Below, piece by piece: positions 1 through 5,906 of a stretch of DNA of 6,836 bases. Each line of letters begins with the position of its first letter. The first letter of the stretch is position 1. The position numbers and the translations under genes were made by a program. Source of the stretch: Rickettsiales bacterium (GTDB lineage: Bacteria > Pseudomonadota > Alphaproteobacteria > Rickettsiales > UBA1997); NCBI GenBank assembly GCA_023262945.1, contig JALQXY010000148.1, positions 1 to 6,836 of the forward strand, written 5' to 3'. The notes beneath the pieces were generated by a model that was given only the letters and a program-made list of their open reading frames with translations, did no database searches and was not told the origin of the DNA.

Positions 1-196
1 ATCTAGATACTTCAGCGTTTTTAAATCAAATCTAAAAACAAAAATATTTTGTAATATGAGTATTTAATTTATGGAAATAGTATAAGGCTTTTTGCAATTT
101 TTAGCCAAAAAGATAAAGTCAGATTGTTTAGTTTTTATATGCTTTTTAGGTGGGAATTGGTATAAATACCGAAGTTCATCTTTAAAATGGATTGGG
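1..196. other. gene-free left flank containing a repeat copy
   Basis: I see no coding frame of useful length on either strand here. The stretch is very AT-rich. Its right half holds a 69-bp dispersed repeat copy (97-165), followed by a 12-bp perfect palindrome (159-170, GGTATAAATACC). The barrel gene on the minus strand ends at 197, so this is its 3' flank. I found no GC-rich hairpin with a T-run that would make a convincing terminator. What lies further left is outside the window. Confidence 0.6.
97..165 (-). repeat. dispersed repeat core, copy 1 (inverted relative to 4735-4803)
   Basis: The reverse complement of this 69-bp stretch aligns without gaps to 4735-4803, with 65 of 69 bases identical. 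All four differences lie in the outer third that ends in the GGAATTGGTATA motif (153-164). The inner part is identical, including AGATAAAGTCAGATTGTTTA (111-130). Just left of the core, 73-96 again resembles the sequence flanking copy 2 (reverse complement of about 4722-4746), so the element looks modular. It sits 32 bp past the stop of the barrel gene. I see no coding capacity, so it is a non-autonomous repeat of unknown mover. Confidence 0.85.
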
Positions 197-892
197 TTAA
201 AATTTATAAGCTAATCCTATTCTTGTTATACCAACATTAGAAGGAAAAAATCCTTTTTTAAATGTTATCAAATCAAGGAGATTTTTTTTATAATTATCAT
301 TATCATTTAAATCATTCAATTTAAGAGAAAGTGCCGTAGCTTCATATGAAGTAATTATATCAATATTCTTTAACAAAGAATATTTTAAACCAATTCCTAA
401 AATATACCCCTCTACTTTGTCACTTCTTTTTCTATTAAAGTTAGGTTCATTATTGGCATAATTTTCTTGATTATATTCAGAATTTTGAAATCCAGCGTTA
501 ACAAAAGTTGAAAATCTATTAGTTACATCATAGCCGATTTTTAATTTAACACCATAGCTGTTTGTTAGTTGATAACTTTGATAAGCATATCCATTGTCAT
601 AATAATCAACGGGAAATGAATTATATTCCAAATTAATTTTTGCTTGATTATAATCATAAAAAATGCCAGGAGCTATATAAAGATTTTTATAATTAAAAGC
701 GTAGCTATATTTTGCACCAAAAGACTGGCTATTATTTCTACTTTTAATTGAATTATTTATTTCATGCCTAACTCTAAGATTGCTATTGATTAAACTTATT
801 TCAAGATAGTTACCTTTAGTTATGGCACTAGAATTATTTATCTGCAATAAAGTAAAAAATAATGTAGTAATTGTTATTTTTTTGATATTCAT
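197..892 (-). CDS. outer-membrane beta-barrel protein (Opa/Msp-like surface protein)
   Basis: This 231-residue protein is probably exported and inserted in the outer membrane. Residues 1-23 form a Sec signal peptide: two lysines, a hydrophobic stretch, then a cleavage site after S-S-A. The rest alternates polar and hydrophobic residues in strands rich in Tyr, Phe and Gly, such as FGAKYSYAFNYKNLYIAPG, VKLKIGYDV, YILGIGLKYSL and a final IGLAYKF. The terminal Phe is the classic signal recognised by the BAM assembly machinery. Size and pattern fit an eight-stranded barrel like those of Rickettsiales surface antigens and Opa-type proteins; this family link is inference. Its ATG overlaps the hisA stop as ATGA, so the two are probably cotranscribed and translationally coupled. 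No Shine-Dalgarno sequence is visible. The function (adhesion, structure or pore) cannot be told from the sequence. Confidence 0.8.
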   Translation of the reverse strand: MNIKKITITTLFFTLLQINNSSAITKGNYLEISLINSNLRVRHEINNSIKSRNNSQSFGAKYSYAFNYKNLYIAPGIFYDYNQAKINLEYNSFPVDYYDNGYAYQSYQLTNSYGVKLKIGYDVTNRFSTFVNAGFQNSEYNQENYANNEPNFNRKRSDKVEGYILGIGLKYSLLKNIDIITSYEATALSLKLNDLNDNDNYKKNLLDLITFKKGFFPSNVGITRIGLAYKF

Positions 893-1611
893 TTGATAAT
901 TTGTTGTAATTCTGTTATTGCAATTTTTTTGTCATAAAGAGCTCTTCCAACAATTGCGCCTATCAGTCCGTATTTTGTGAGCTTTTTTATATTTAATAAA
1001 TCATTAAAATTACTTACACCACCAGAAGCGATAATTGGTATTGAGATATTTTGTGCAATATTTTTGGTCTCCTCGATATTTGGCCCGCTAAGAGTTCCGT
1101 CACGAGAAATATCAGTATATATTATAGCTGCTACGCCCTTATTTTCATACTGCTTAGCCAAATCAACAGCTTTAGTTTTACTGGTCTTAATCCATCCTTC
1201 CGTAGCAACAAAACCATTTTTAGCATCAATGCCAACAACAATTTGATTAGGAAATTTTTGACAAGCTTCATTTACTAGATCTGGATTTTTAAGCGCAACA
1301 GTACCCAAAATTACACGACTAATACCCAATTTGAGCCATTCTTCTATATCTTGAATCGTTCTAATTCCTCCTCCAAGTTGAATAGGAATATTAATATTTT
1401 GCAAAATTTCTTTTACCGATTCTTTATTTTTAGAATTTCCAGCAATAGCTCCATCAAGATCAACTATATGCAAATATTTAAAGCCAAGATTAGCAAATTC
1501 TAAAGCTTGAGATAATGGATTATTGTTAAAAATAGTTGATTTAGACATATCACCCTTAATCAATCTTACACACTTACCTTCTTTTAAATCAATAGCTGGA
1601 AAAATAATCAT
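889..1611 (-). CDS. hisA: HisA, phosphoribosylformimino-5-aminoimidazole carboxamide ribotide isomerase
   Basis: HisA opens the ring of the aminoaldose ProFAR to give the ketose PRFAR, the fourth step of histidine biosynthesis in the cytosol. The 240-residue length is normal for this (beta/alpha)8 barrel. The N-terminal strand FPAIDL carries the first catalytic Asp (D8). The second catalytic Asp is D129 in VVGIDAKNG. Phosphate-binding loops are visible as QLGGGIRT (78-85) and IIASGGVS (193-200), and the internal half-barrel repeat shows in DLDG (51-54) and TDISRDGTLSGPN (166-178). The paralogue HisF is unlikely because the start lacks its typical IPCLDV pattern. The gene stands apart from other his genes here, is divergent from the small membrane-protein gene at 1678, and overlaps the downstream barrel gene by 4 bp. 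No Shine-Dalgarno sequence precedes the ATG. Confidence 0.96.
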   Translation of the reverse strand: MIIFPAIDLKEGKCVRLIKGDMSKSTIFNNNPLSQALEFANLGFKYLHIVDLDGAIAGNSKNKESVKEILQNINIPIQLGGGIRTIQDIEEWLKLGISRVILGTVALKNPDLVNEACQKFPNQIVVGIDAKNGFVATEGWIKTSKTKAVDLAKQYENKGVAAIIYTDISRDGTLSGPNIEETKNIAQNISIPIIASGGVSNFNDLLNIKKLTKYGLIGAIVGRALYDKKIAITELQQIIK

Positions 1612-1677
1612 GGCTTAAATAAATTTTTTTATTAGTTTTGTAAAAACTTTTATTAATTAAAAAATAATAAACAAATT
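1612..1677. promoter_or_regulatory. divergent promoter region between hisA and small membrane-protein gene
   Basis: This 66-bp spacer must hold the start signals for both hisA (minus) and the gene at 1678 (plus), since nothing lies between them. It is almost pure A/T, so individual -35 and -10 boxes cannot be picked with confidence. A small dyad, AGTTTT (1634-1639) with AAAACT (1643-1648) around a 3-bp loop, sits near the middle and could be an operator or chance. Neither gene shows a purine-rich ribosome binding site. Confidence 0.35.
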
Positions 1678-1992
1678 ATGATTTTAAAATTATTGCTAAA
1701 ATTGTGGCCATCATTGTTGCCAATTACAATTTATTTAATTTGGGTCGCAGTTATTAAAAAAATAATCATTAAATTTTTTATAAATAAAATTGACAATAAA
1801 AGGCAAAAAAAGAGCAATAAAAATATTATTGAAGGAGAATATGAAATTATTGGTGAAAAAACTACAGTAAATAATGATTTTGAAACAAAAAGTTTGAATG
1901 AGTACTTTTCTTTCAACAATAAAGCATTTGTTTTAGTGATATATTTATCACTAATAATTGCTATTTTGAGTCTAATATTTTTTGCGATTTAA
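1678..1992 (+). CDS. small two-helix inner-membrane protein of unknown function
   Basis: I do not recognise this 104-residue protein with certainty. Residues about 4-25 are hydrophobic (LWPSLLPITIYLIWVAVI) and are followed by a strongly basic stretch (KKIIIKFF, then KRQKKSNKN), which should sit in the cytoplasm. Residues 50-80 form a polar linker with an acidic GEYEIIGE segment. Residues 83-104 are a second hydrophobic helix running to the stop. This predicts a hairpin with both ends on the periplasmic side and the linker inside. The architecture, with a Leu/Trp/Pro-rich first helix and a charged middle, recalls short alphaproteobacterial membrane proteins such as the DUF6111 type, but that is a weak guess. 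The charge pattern and long open frame support a real gene. It is divergent from hisA and convergent with ychF. Confidence 0.7.
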   Translation: MILKLLLKLWPSLLPITIYLIWVAVIKKIIIKFFINKIDNKRQKKSNKNIIEGEYEIIGEKTTVNNDFETKSLNEYFSFNNKAFVLVIYLSLIIAILSLIFFAI

Positions 1993-2031
1993 TAACAATT
2001 ATACAAAAAGTCTATTGTAATTTAATTGTTA
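1993..2031. terminator. AT-rich hairpin between convergent genes, possible bidirectional terminator
   Basis: TAACAATTA (1993-2001) is perfectly complementary to TAATTGTTA (2023-2031). Directly inside this, TACAA (2002-2006) pairs with TTGTA (2015-2019), leaving a 3-base bulge and an 8-base loop. The structure starts right after the stop of the small membrane-protein gene and includes the ychF stop codon (2022-2024), so it could serve both converging transcripts. It has few G-C pairs and no clean T-tract, so termination is inferred mainly from its position. Confidence 0.35.
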
Positions 2032-3119
2032 AATCTGAAGTGGAAGACATCGCCATCATTTACTATGTAATTCTTACCTTCTAATCTTAATTTTCCGTTA
2101 GTTTTTGCACCTTCCTCACCATTATATTTTATATAATCATCATAAGAAATGGTTTCAGCTCTAATAAAACCCTTTTCAAAATCTGTATGAATAACTCCGG
2201 CAGCTTGTGGAGCATTGTTATCTTTTTTAGCAGTCCATGCATGACATTCTTTTGGACCAACAGTAAAAAATGTTATAAGGTTTAAAATATCGTAAGAATT
2301 TTTGATGATTTGCGCAAGACCAGTTTCATCAAGTCCTATCGATTTAAGAAATTCTTGTTTTTCGCTTTCACTTTCTAAGTTAGCAATCTCAGATTCGATT
2401 TGAGCGCATACTTTTAGAGATTTATAATTATTTGCATTACAATATTGATCAACGATTTGACTATATTTGTTGCCTAGAATTTCATTTTCTTGAAGGTTAC
2501 ATACAAATAATTGAGGCTTAGCAGTAATTAATTGTAAATTTTTTAATATTTTTTTCTCTTCATCTGAAGTTGTTTCCGTTAATATAGCTGGCTTTTGTTC
2601 ACTTAAAACCGTAATAGCTTTTTTAATGATTTGAATTTGCAATTCTAAATCTTTGTCATTTTTAGCTTTTTTCTCAAGATTAGGTAGTCTTCTTTCAAGG
2701 CTTTCAAGGTCAGCTAAAATTAATTCTATTTGAATTAATTCAATATCACGCATCGGATCGATATTGCCCTCAACATGAGTAATATTTTTATCTTCAAAGC
2801 ATCTTACAACATTAATTATGGCGTCAACTTCACGAATATGAGAAAGAAATTTATTGCCCAAACCCTCTCCTTTACTGGCACCTTTAACAAGACCAGCGAT
2901 ATCAACAAATTCAATTTTTGTTGGAATTATTTCAGCTGAATTGGCAATTTTGGCTAATTTATCAAGTCTACTATCTGGAACATTTACTAGGCCAATATTA
3001 GGCTCAATTGTACAAAAAGGAAAATTTTGCGCTTCGGCAGCAGCGGTTTGAGTTAAGGCGTTAAATAATGTTGATTTTCCTACATTTGGCAAGCCAACAA
3101 TACCACATTTTAATGTCAT
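2022..3119 (-). CDS. ychF: YchF/OLA1-type redox-regulated NTPase
   Basis: YchF is a conserved P-loop NTPase of the Obg-related group that binds ribosomes and usually prefers ATP over GTP. The 365-residue length is typical. The P-loop is GLPNVGKST (9-17), followed by the switch region containing DIAGLVKGASKGEGLGNKFL. Where a true GTPase has NKxD, this protein has CNLQENE, the altered NxxE-type site that explains ATP preference in this family. The middle of the protein (about residues 125-200) is Glu/Lys/Leu-rich, matching the coiled-coil insert. The C-terminus is a TGS domain, from LITFFTVGPKECHAWTA to NDGDVFHFRF. The gene is monocistronic here; it is not next to pth, a common neighbour in other bacteria. 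It is divergent from mltA across 305 bp, and no Shine-Dalgarno sequence is visible. Confidence 0.97.
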   Translation of the reverse strand: MTLKCGIVGLPNVGKSTLFNALTQTAAAEAQNFPFCTIEPNIGLVNVPDSRLDKLAKIANSAEIIPTKIEFVDIAGLVKGASKGEGLGNKFLSHIREVDAIINVVRCFEDKNITHVEGNIDPMRDIELIQIELILADLESLERRLPNLEKKAKNDKDLELQIQIIKKAITVLSEQKPAILTETTSDEEKKILKNLQLITAKPQLFVCNLQENEILGNKYSQIVDQYCNANNYKSLKVCAQIESEIANLESESEKQEFLKSIGLDETGLAQIIKNSYDILNLITFFTVGPKECHAWTAKKDNNAPQAAGVIHTDFEKGFIRAETISYDDYIKYNGEEGAKTNGKLRLEGKNYIVNDGDVFHFRFNN

Positions 3120-3424
3120 TTTAAATTATTTTATTTAAAAAAGAGATGATTGATTTTAATAAAAATTCTTATCTTTGATTGCATTTTTAACAAAATATTT
3201 TTGAAATAAAAATTTAAAAGCTTTATTTAATTTTAAACAAGAATTAACGAAGTTAAAAATCAAAACATCTTTGCTTTTTCAAAGATTGAATTTGGTATTA
3301 GATAATATCAAGAAAATTTTATTAATTTTGTATTATATTCCTATAATTCATACTTTAAGAATTATTTATATTACTAAATTTTATTAAATTAAATAAAAAT
3401 TAAACATTTTTTTGTATTTTATAC
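3120..3424. other. gene-free divergent spacer between ychF and mltA
   Basis: This 305-bp spacer has no supportable reading frame or RNA gene. It must contain the promoters of ychF (minus) and mltA (plus), but the extreme A/T content makes box calling unreliable. Its centre (3169-3299) is an inverted-repeat copy of the spacer downstream of mltA and is annotated separately. It includes a perfect 7-bp hairpin, ATCTTTG (3267-3273) with CAAAGAT (3280-3286) around a 6-base loop. Confidence 0.5.
3169..3299 (-). repeat. inverted spacer repeat, short copy (matches reverse complement of 4669-4920)
   Basis: Read against the reverse complement of 4669-4920, this stretch matches in the same order in three blocks. 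The first, 3170-3247, matches 4920 down to about 4841 and contains a perfect 21-bp identity (3192-3212 with 4878-4898). The second, 3249-3266, matches about 4708-4692 with one gap. The third, 3277-3299, matches 4691-4669 with 20 of 23 identical. About 130 bp present at the second site (roughly 4709-4840) is missing here. A 10-bp hairpin-forming insert (3267-3276) is unique to this copy. Low complexity inflates any AT-rich match, but the collinear order makes chance unlikely. Confidence 0.6.
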
Positions 3425-4606
3425 ATGTTAACATATTGTCTATTGTCAAAAAACAAATTACTTAAGATTATTTTACAAAAAGATTTATATAAATCTATTA
3501 TTGCCACAATTACAATTTTATTACTACTACAATCTTGCCTACTTTCAAGCAAAATAACAATCTTTGGTAAGGGTGATATAAAGCTACAAGAAGTTGCATT
3601 TGAAGATCTTAAAAATTGGCCAGAAACTGATTTTAAAAAAGCACTTCAATCTTTTCTTCATTCTTGTAATAAATTTGCTAAAATGCCTCAAAAAAGACTT
3701 GTTGGTGGTCAAATTGGTAATATAATTGTAAGCGATTTTCGTGATGTTTGTGATATAGGGGAGGTTGTTAAGACGATGAGTAATGATCAGGCAAAAAACT
3801 TTTTTGAAAATTGGTTTAAGCCATTTTTAGTTACAAATAGATATTATGAATCTGAAGGTTTGTTTACCGGTTATTATGAAGCAGCATTAAAGGGTAGTAT
3901 CAAAAAAACCTCTAGATTTAAATATCCAATTTATAAATTACCTAGCGATATTAATTCTGAGCCTTACTATAGCAGATCCGAAATCGAAGATGGCGCTTTA
4001 AATAATAAAAATTTAGAGATATTATATGTTGACAACTTTGCTGATCTTTTCTTTTTACATATCCAAGGATCAGGTCGCGTTGAATTGCAAGATGGTAGCC
4101 AAATTAGAGTATCTTATGCAGGACGAAACAATCAGCCATACACCGCAATTGGGGGATATATGGTTGAAAATGGCTATATTAGCGCTGATAATGTTAATGC
4201 CCAATCAATCAAAGATTGGCTCAATGATAATCCAAAAGAAGCTGAAAAAGTTATGAATCAAAACGCCTCCTATACCTTTTTTACCGTATCAAATAATGAA
4301 TATGTGATAGGAGCTCAGAATGTTCCTCTCACGCCGAATCATTCTATTGCTATTGATGATGATATAATTCCTTATGGTATGCCAATTTGGCTTGAAAGCT
4401 ATATAAAAAATGAGCAAAACAAAAAAGAGCCATATCATAATTTGCTAATATCTCAAGATACAGGAACAGCGATAGTTGGAACTGTTCGTGGCGATGTTTT
4501 TTTTGGTTACGGCAAAGATGCTGAAAGAAGCGCTTCTTTTATGGCATCTAGAGGAAAGTATTATGTATTACTCCCTATTAACGTTATAAATAAATTACAA
4601 AATTAA
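3425..4606 (+). CDS. mltA: MltA, membrane-bound lytic murein transglycosylase A (lipoprotein)
   Basis: MltA cleaves the glycan strands of peptidoglycan to 1,6-anhydromuropeptides, acting from the periplasmic face of the outer membrane. The 393-residue product begins with a basic region, a hydrophobic helix (about 24-36) and a lipobox ending LLLQSC, giving lipidation at C38; Gln at -2 is not ideal. The MltA barrel domain shows GYYEAALKGS (149-158), SRSEIEDGAL (183-192), FFLHIQGSGRV (209-219) and YAGRNNQPYTAIG (231-243). The C-terminal 3D-like domain shows GAQNVPLTP (296-304), SQDTGTAI (343-350) and VRGDVFFGYG (354-363), whose aspartates D345 and D357 are the catalytic candidates. The leader before the lipobox is long (37 residues), so the in-frame TTG at codon 7 could be the true start. 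No Shine-Dalgarno sequence is seen. The gene stands alone between inverted spacer repeats. Confidence 0.95.
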   Translation: MLTYCLLSKNKLLKIILQKDLYKSIIATITILLLLQSCLLSSKITIFGKGDIKLQEVAFEDLKNWPETDFKKALQSFLHSCNKFAKMPQKRLVGGQIGNIIVSDFRDVCDIGEVVKTMSNDQAKNFFENWFKPFLVTNRYYESEGLFTGYYEAALKGSIKKTSRFKYPIYKLPSDINSEPYYSRSEIEDGALNNKNLEILYVDNFADLFFLHIQGSGRVELQDGSQIRVSYAGRNNQPYTAIGGYMVENGYISADNVNAQSIKDWLNDNPKEAEKVMNQNASYTFFTVSNNEYVIGAQNVPLTPNHSIAIDDDIIPYGMPIWLESYIKNEQNKKEPYHNLLISQDTGTAIVGTVRGDVFFGYGKDAERSASFMASRGKYYVLLPINVINKLQN

Positions 4607-4668
4607 GACTTCTTCAAATCAACGAATTTTGATAATTTTACTTACAATTAATTTATTTTATTTATAGC

Positions 4669-4843
4669 AATACCAAATCCGATCTTTAAAAGTTTTAATT
4701 TTATCTTCTTTAATAAAGATTGGCAAAAAAGCTATTATACAAATTCCTACCTAAGAAACATATAAAAACTAAACAATCTGACTTTATCTTTTTGGCTAAA
4801 AATATTTTGTCATATTATTCATTTTTAGATAGGAATTGGTATT
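4669..4843 (+). repeat. MITE-like palindrome-ended repeat element
   Basis: The ends AATACCAAATCC (4669-4680) and GGAATTGGTATT (4832-4843) are inverted repeats with one mismatch. A second related end motif, ATACAAATTCCTACCTAAG, starts at 4737 and is also inverted relative to the right end (about 4825-4843). A shorter element of about 108 bp therefore appears nested in a longer one of 175 bp. Inside the left part, CCGATCTTTA (4679-4688) can pair with TAAAGATTGG (4714-4723). The central 69 bp recurs inverted at 97-165. There is no reading frame, so the element is non-autonomous. Its size, terminal inverted repeats and position outside genes fit a miniature transposable element or a palindromic repeat family. 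No transposase is in the window to link it to a known IS family. Confidence 0.6.
4735..4803 (+). repeat. dispersed repeat core, copy 2 (inverted relative to 97-165)
   Basis: This 69-bp core matches the reverse complement of 97-165 at 65 of 69 positions with no gap. It occupies the left-central part of the larger element described at 4669-4843. Identity is perfect across the inner block that ends in CTTTATCTTTTTGGCTAAA and drops just after 4803, which marks the boundary of the shared unit. Inverted copies about 4.6 kb apart could in principle recombine and invert the hisA-to-mltA segment. Confidence 0.85.
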
Positions 4844-4920
4844 AAGTCTTATAAATTAAAGATTTTGCTTTTTAAAATTTTTATTTCAAAAATATTTTAT
4901 TTGAATCTCAATTAAAGATA
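4841..4920 (+). repeat. inverted spacer repeat, right part of the second copy
   Basis: This segment is the inverted counterpart of 3170-3247 and includes the perfect 21-bp match (4878-4898 with 3192-3212). It also shares a GCTTTTTAAAA-like block and an ATTAAAGATA-like block with the other copy. Relative to the nearest downstream gene it has the same orientation in both places: it precedes ychF (start 3119, minus) and the aminotransferase (start 5022, plus). A shared upstream regulatory sequence is therefore an alternative to a simple repeat. Confidence 0.55.
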
Positions 4921-5021
4921 AAAAATGCTATCATTAATTTGTGCAAATAGTCTTTTAAATTAAAAATAAATGAATAAATATTTGCGTGTAAATTAATTTT
5001 TTAACTAAAGATAAAATATAA

Positions 5022-5906
5022 ATGACTGATATTATCCCTTTTGACAAAAGAGAAGGTTTTATTTGGTATAATGGACAATTCGTTGCTTGGCAAGATTCAA
5101 AAGTTCATATATTAAATCATGGTCTGCATTATGCATCATGTGTTTTTGAAGGAGAAAGGATATATAATGGCAAAATCTTTAAAAATGAACAACATTCACA
5201 AAGACTTCATAGATCGGCACAAACTTTAGGATTTAAAATACCTTACAGCGTTTCAGATCTTAATAATTTTAAAATTGCTACAGCAGCCAAACAAAATATT
5301 GTTGACGGTTACATGCGTGTTTTTGCTTGGCGTGGCTCTGAAAAGATGGCAATCTCAGCTCAAGAAAATAAAATTCATGTTGCTATTGCGTGCTGGCCGT
5401 GGCCACCATATTATTCAGACGAGGCTAGAAAAAAGGGCTTAAAACTAAAATTTGCCAAATATCGTCGTCCCTCGCCAGAAACCGCTCCAACTACAGCAAA
5501 AGCTGCTGGATTGTATATGATATGCACAATATCAAAACATGAAGCCGAAAATGAAGGTTATAACGATGCATTGATGCTTGACTACCGAGGCTATATAGCA
5601 GAATCCACTGGAGCAAATATATTTTTGGTAATGAAAAATAATGAAATACACACCCCTATCGCAGATTGTTTTTTAAATGGAATTACTAGGCAGACCATAA
5701 TTGAAATAGCTAGAAAAAAAGGCTTAACAGTTATTGAAAGACATATAGAACCTGAAGAATTAGGTGATGCTAGGGATGCTTTTTTAACAGGTAGCGCTGC
5801 AGAAATAACAAGAATTTCAAGCATTGATGATAAATATAGCTATTTAGAACCTAGTGATATAACGATTGGTCTTATGAATGATTATCATAACTTAGTTAGA
5901 TCTTGA
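5022..5906 (+). CDS. ilvE: branched-chain amino acid aminotransferase, PLP fold type IV
   Basis: This cytosolic enzyme transfers the amino group between glutamate and the 2-oxo acids of valine, leucine and isoleucine, the last step of their synthesis and the first of their breakdown. The 294-residue product is a complete fold-type IV aminotransferase. K160 in TTAKAAGLYMI is the expected Schiff-base lysine for pyridoxal phosphate. R61 in QRLHRSA and E194 in YIAESTGANIF fit cofactor-contact positions, and phosphate- and substrate-site motifs appear as LNGITRQTIIEIA (218-230) and FLTGSAAEITRI (254-265). The segment RRPSPETAPTTAKAAGLYMI is characteristic of the alphaproteobacterial subgroup, as far as I can recall. 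D-amino acid aminotransferase or aminodeoxychorismate lyase share the fold, but the N-terminal LNHGLHYASCVFEGER fits the branched-chain enzyme. The stop codon overlaps the TTG start of the nuclease gene, so the two form one transcription unit. Confidence 0.95.
   Translation: MTDIIPFDKREGFIWYNGQFVAWQDSKVHILNHGLHYASCVFEGERIYNGKIFKNEQHSQRLHRSAQTLGFKIPYSVSDLNNFKIATAAKQNIVDGYMRVFAWRGSEKMAISAQENKIHVAIACWPWPPYYSDEARKKGLKLKFAKYRRPSPETAPTTAKAAGLYMICTISKHEAENEGYNDALMLDYRGYIAESTGANIFLVMKNNEIHTPIADCFLNGITRQTIIEIARKKGLTVIERHIEPEELGDARDAFLTGSAAEITRISSIDDKYSYLEPSDITIGLMNDYHNLVRS

Larger units (their letters stand above)
4607..5021. other. gene-free spacer between mltA and the aminotransferase
   Basis: This 415-bp spacer contains no supportable gene. 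From left to right it has about 60 bp after mltA without an obvious terminator, a palindrome-ended repeat element (4669-4843), the second half of the inverted spacer repeat (to 4920), and about 100 bp of A/T-rich leader before the aminotransferase ATG at 5022. The promoter of the aminotransferase-nuclease unit should lie in that last part, but no box stands out. No purine-rich ribosome binding site precedes 5022. Confidence 0.5.

Noticed and set aside
41..57. AAAATATTTTGT-ATAT similarity to 4799-4815 as an extension of the dispersed repeat
   Set aside because: The match is short and low-complexity, and it lies in an orientation and position inconsistent with the aligned core.
159..170. Palindrome GGTATAAATACC as a terminator for the hisA-barrel unit
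   Set aside because: It has no loop and no T-tract, and it overlaps the end of the repeat, which explains it better.
977..1278. Plus-strand open frames opposite hisA
   Set aside because: They lie wholly inside the clear hisA gene on the other strand and show no family motifs or sensible composition, so they are shadows.
1634..1648. Dyad AGTTTT-GTA-AAAACT between hisA and the small membrane-protein gene as a defined operator
   Set aside because: A 6-bp A/T-rich dyad is expected by chance in such sequence; I kept it only as a remark within the spacer entry.
1731..1919. Minus-strand frame of 62 residues opposite the small membrane-protein gene
   Set aside because: It is hydrophobic only because A/T-rich DNA reads as Leu/Ile/Phe; the plus-strand frame has the better start, length and charge layout.
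2854..3051. Plus-strand frame opposite ychF
   Set aside because: It lies antisense to the conserved P-loop and switch region of ychF and has no recognisable domain.
4026..4256. Second plus-strand frame within mltA
   Set aside because: It overlaps the conserved core of MltA in another frame and shows no independent evidence.
4616..4631. Hairpin ATCAA-CGAATT-TTGAT after mltA as a terminator
   Set aside because: The stem is only 5 bp with one G-C pair and no T-run follows directly, so it is too weak to call.
5591..5824. Minus-strand frame opposite the aminotransferase
   Set aside because: It lies entirely within the conserved PLP-enzyme coding region and has no family signature.
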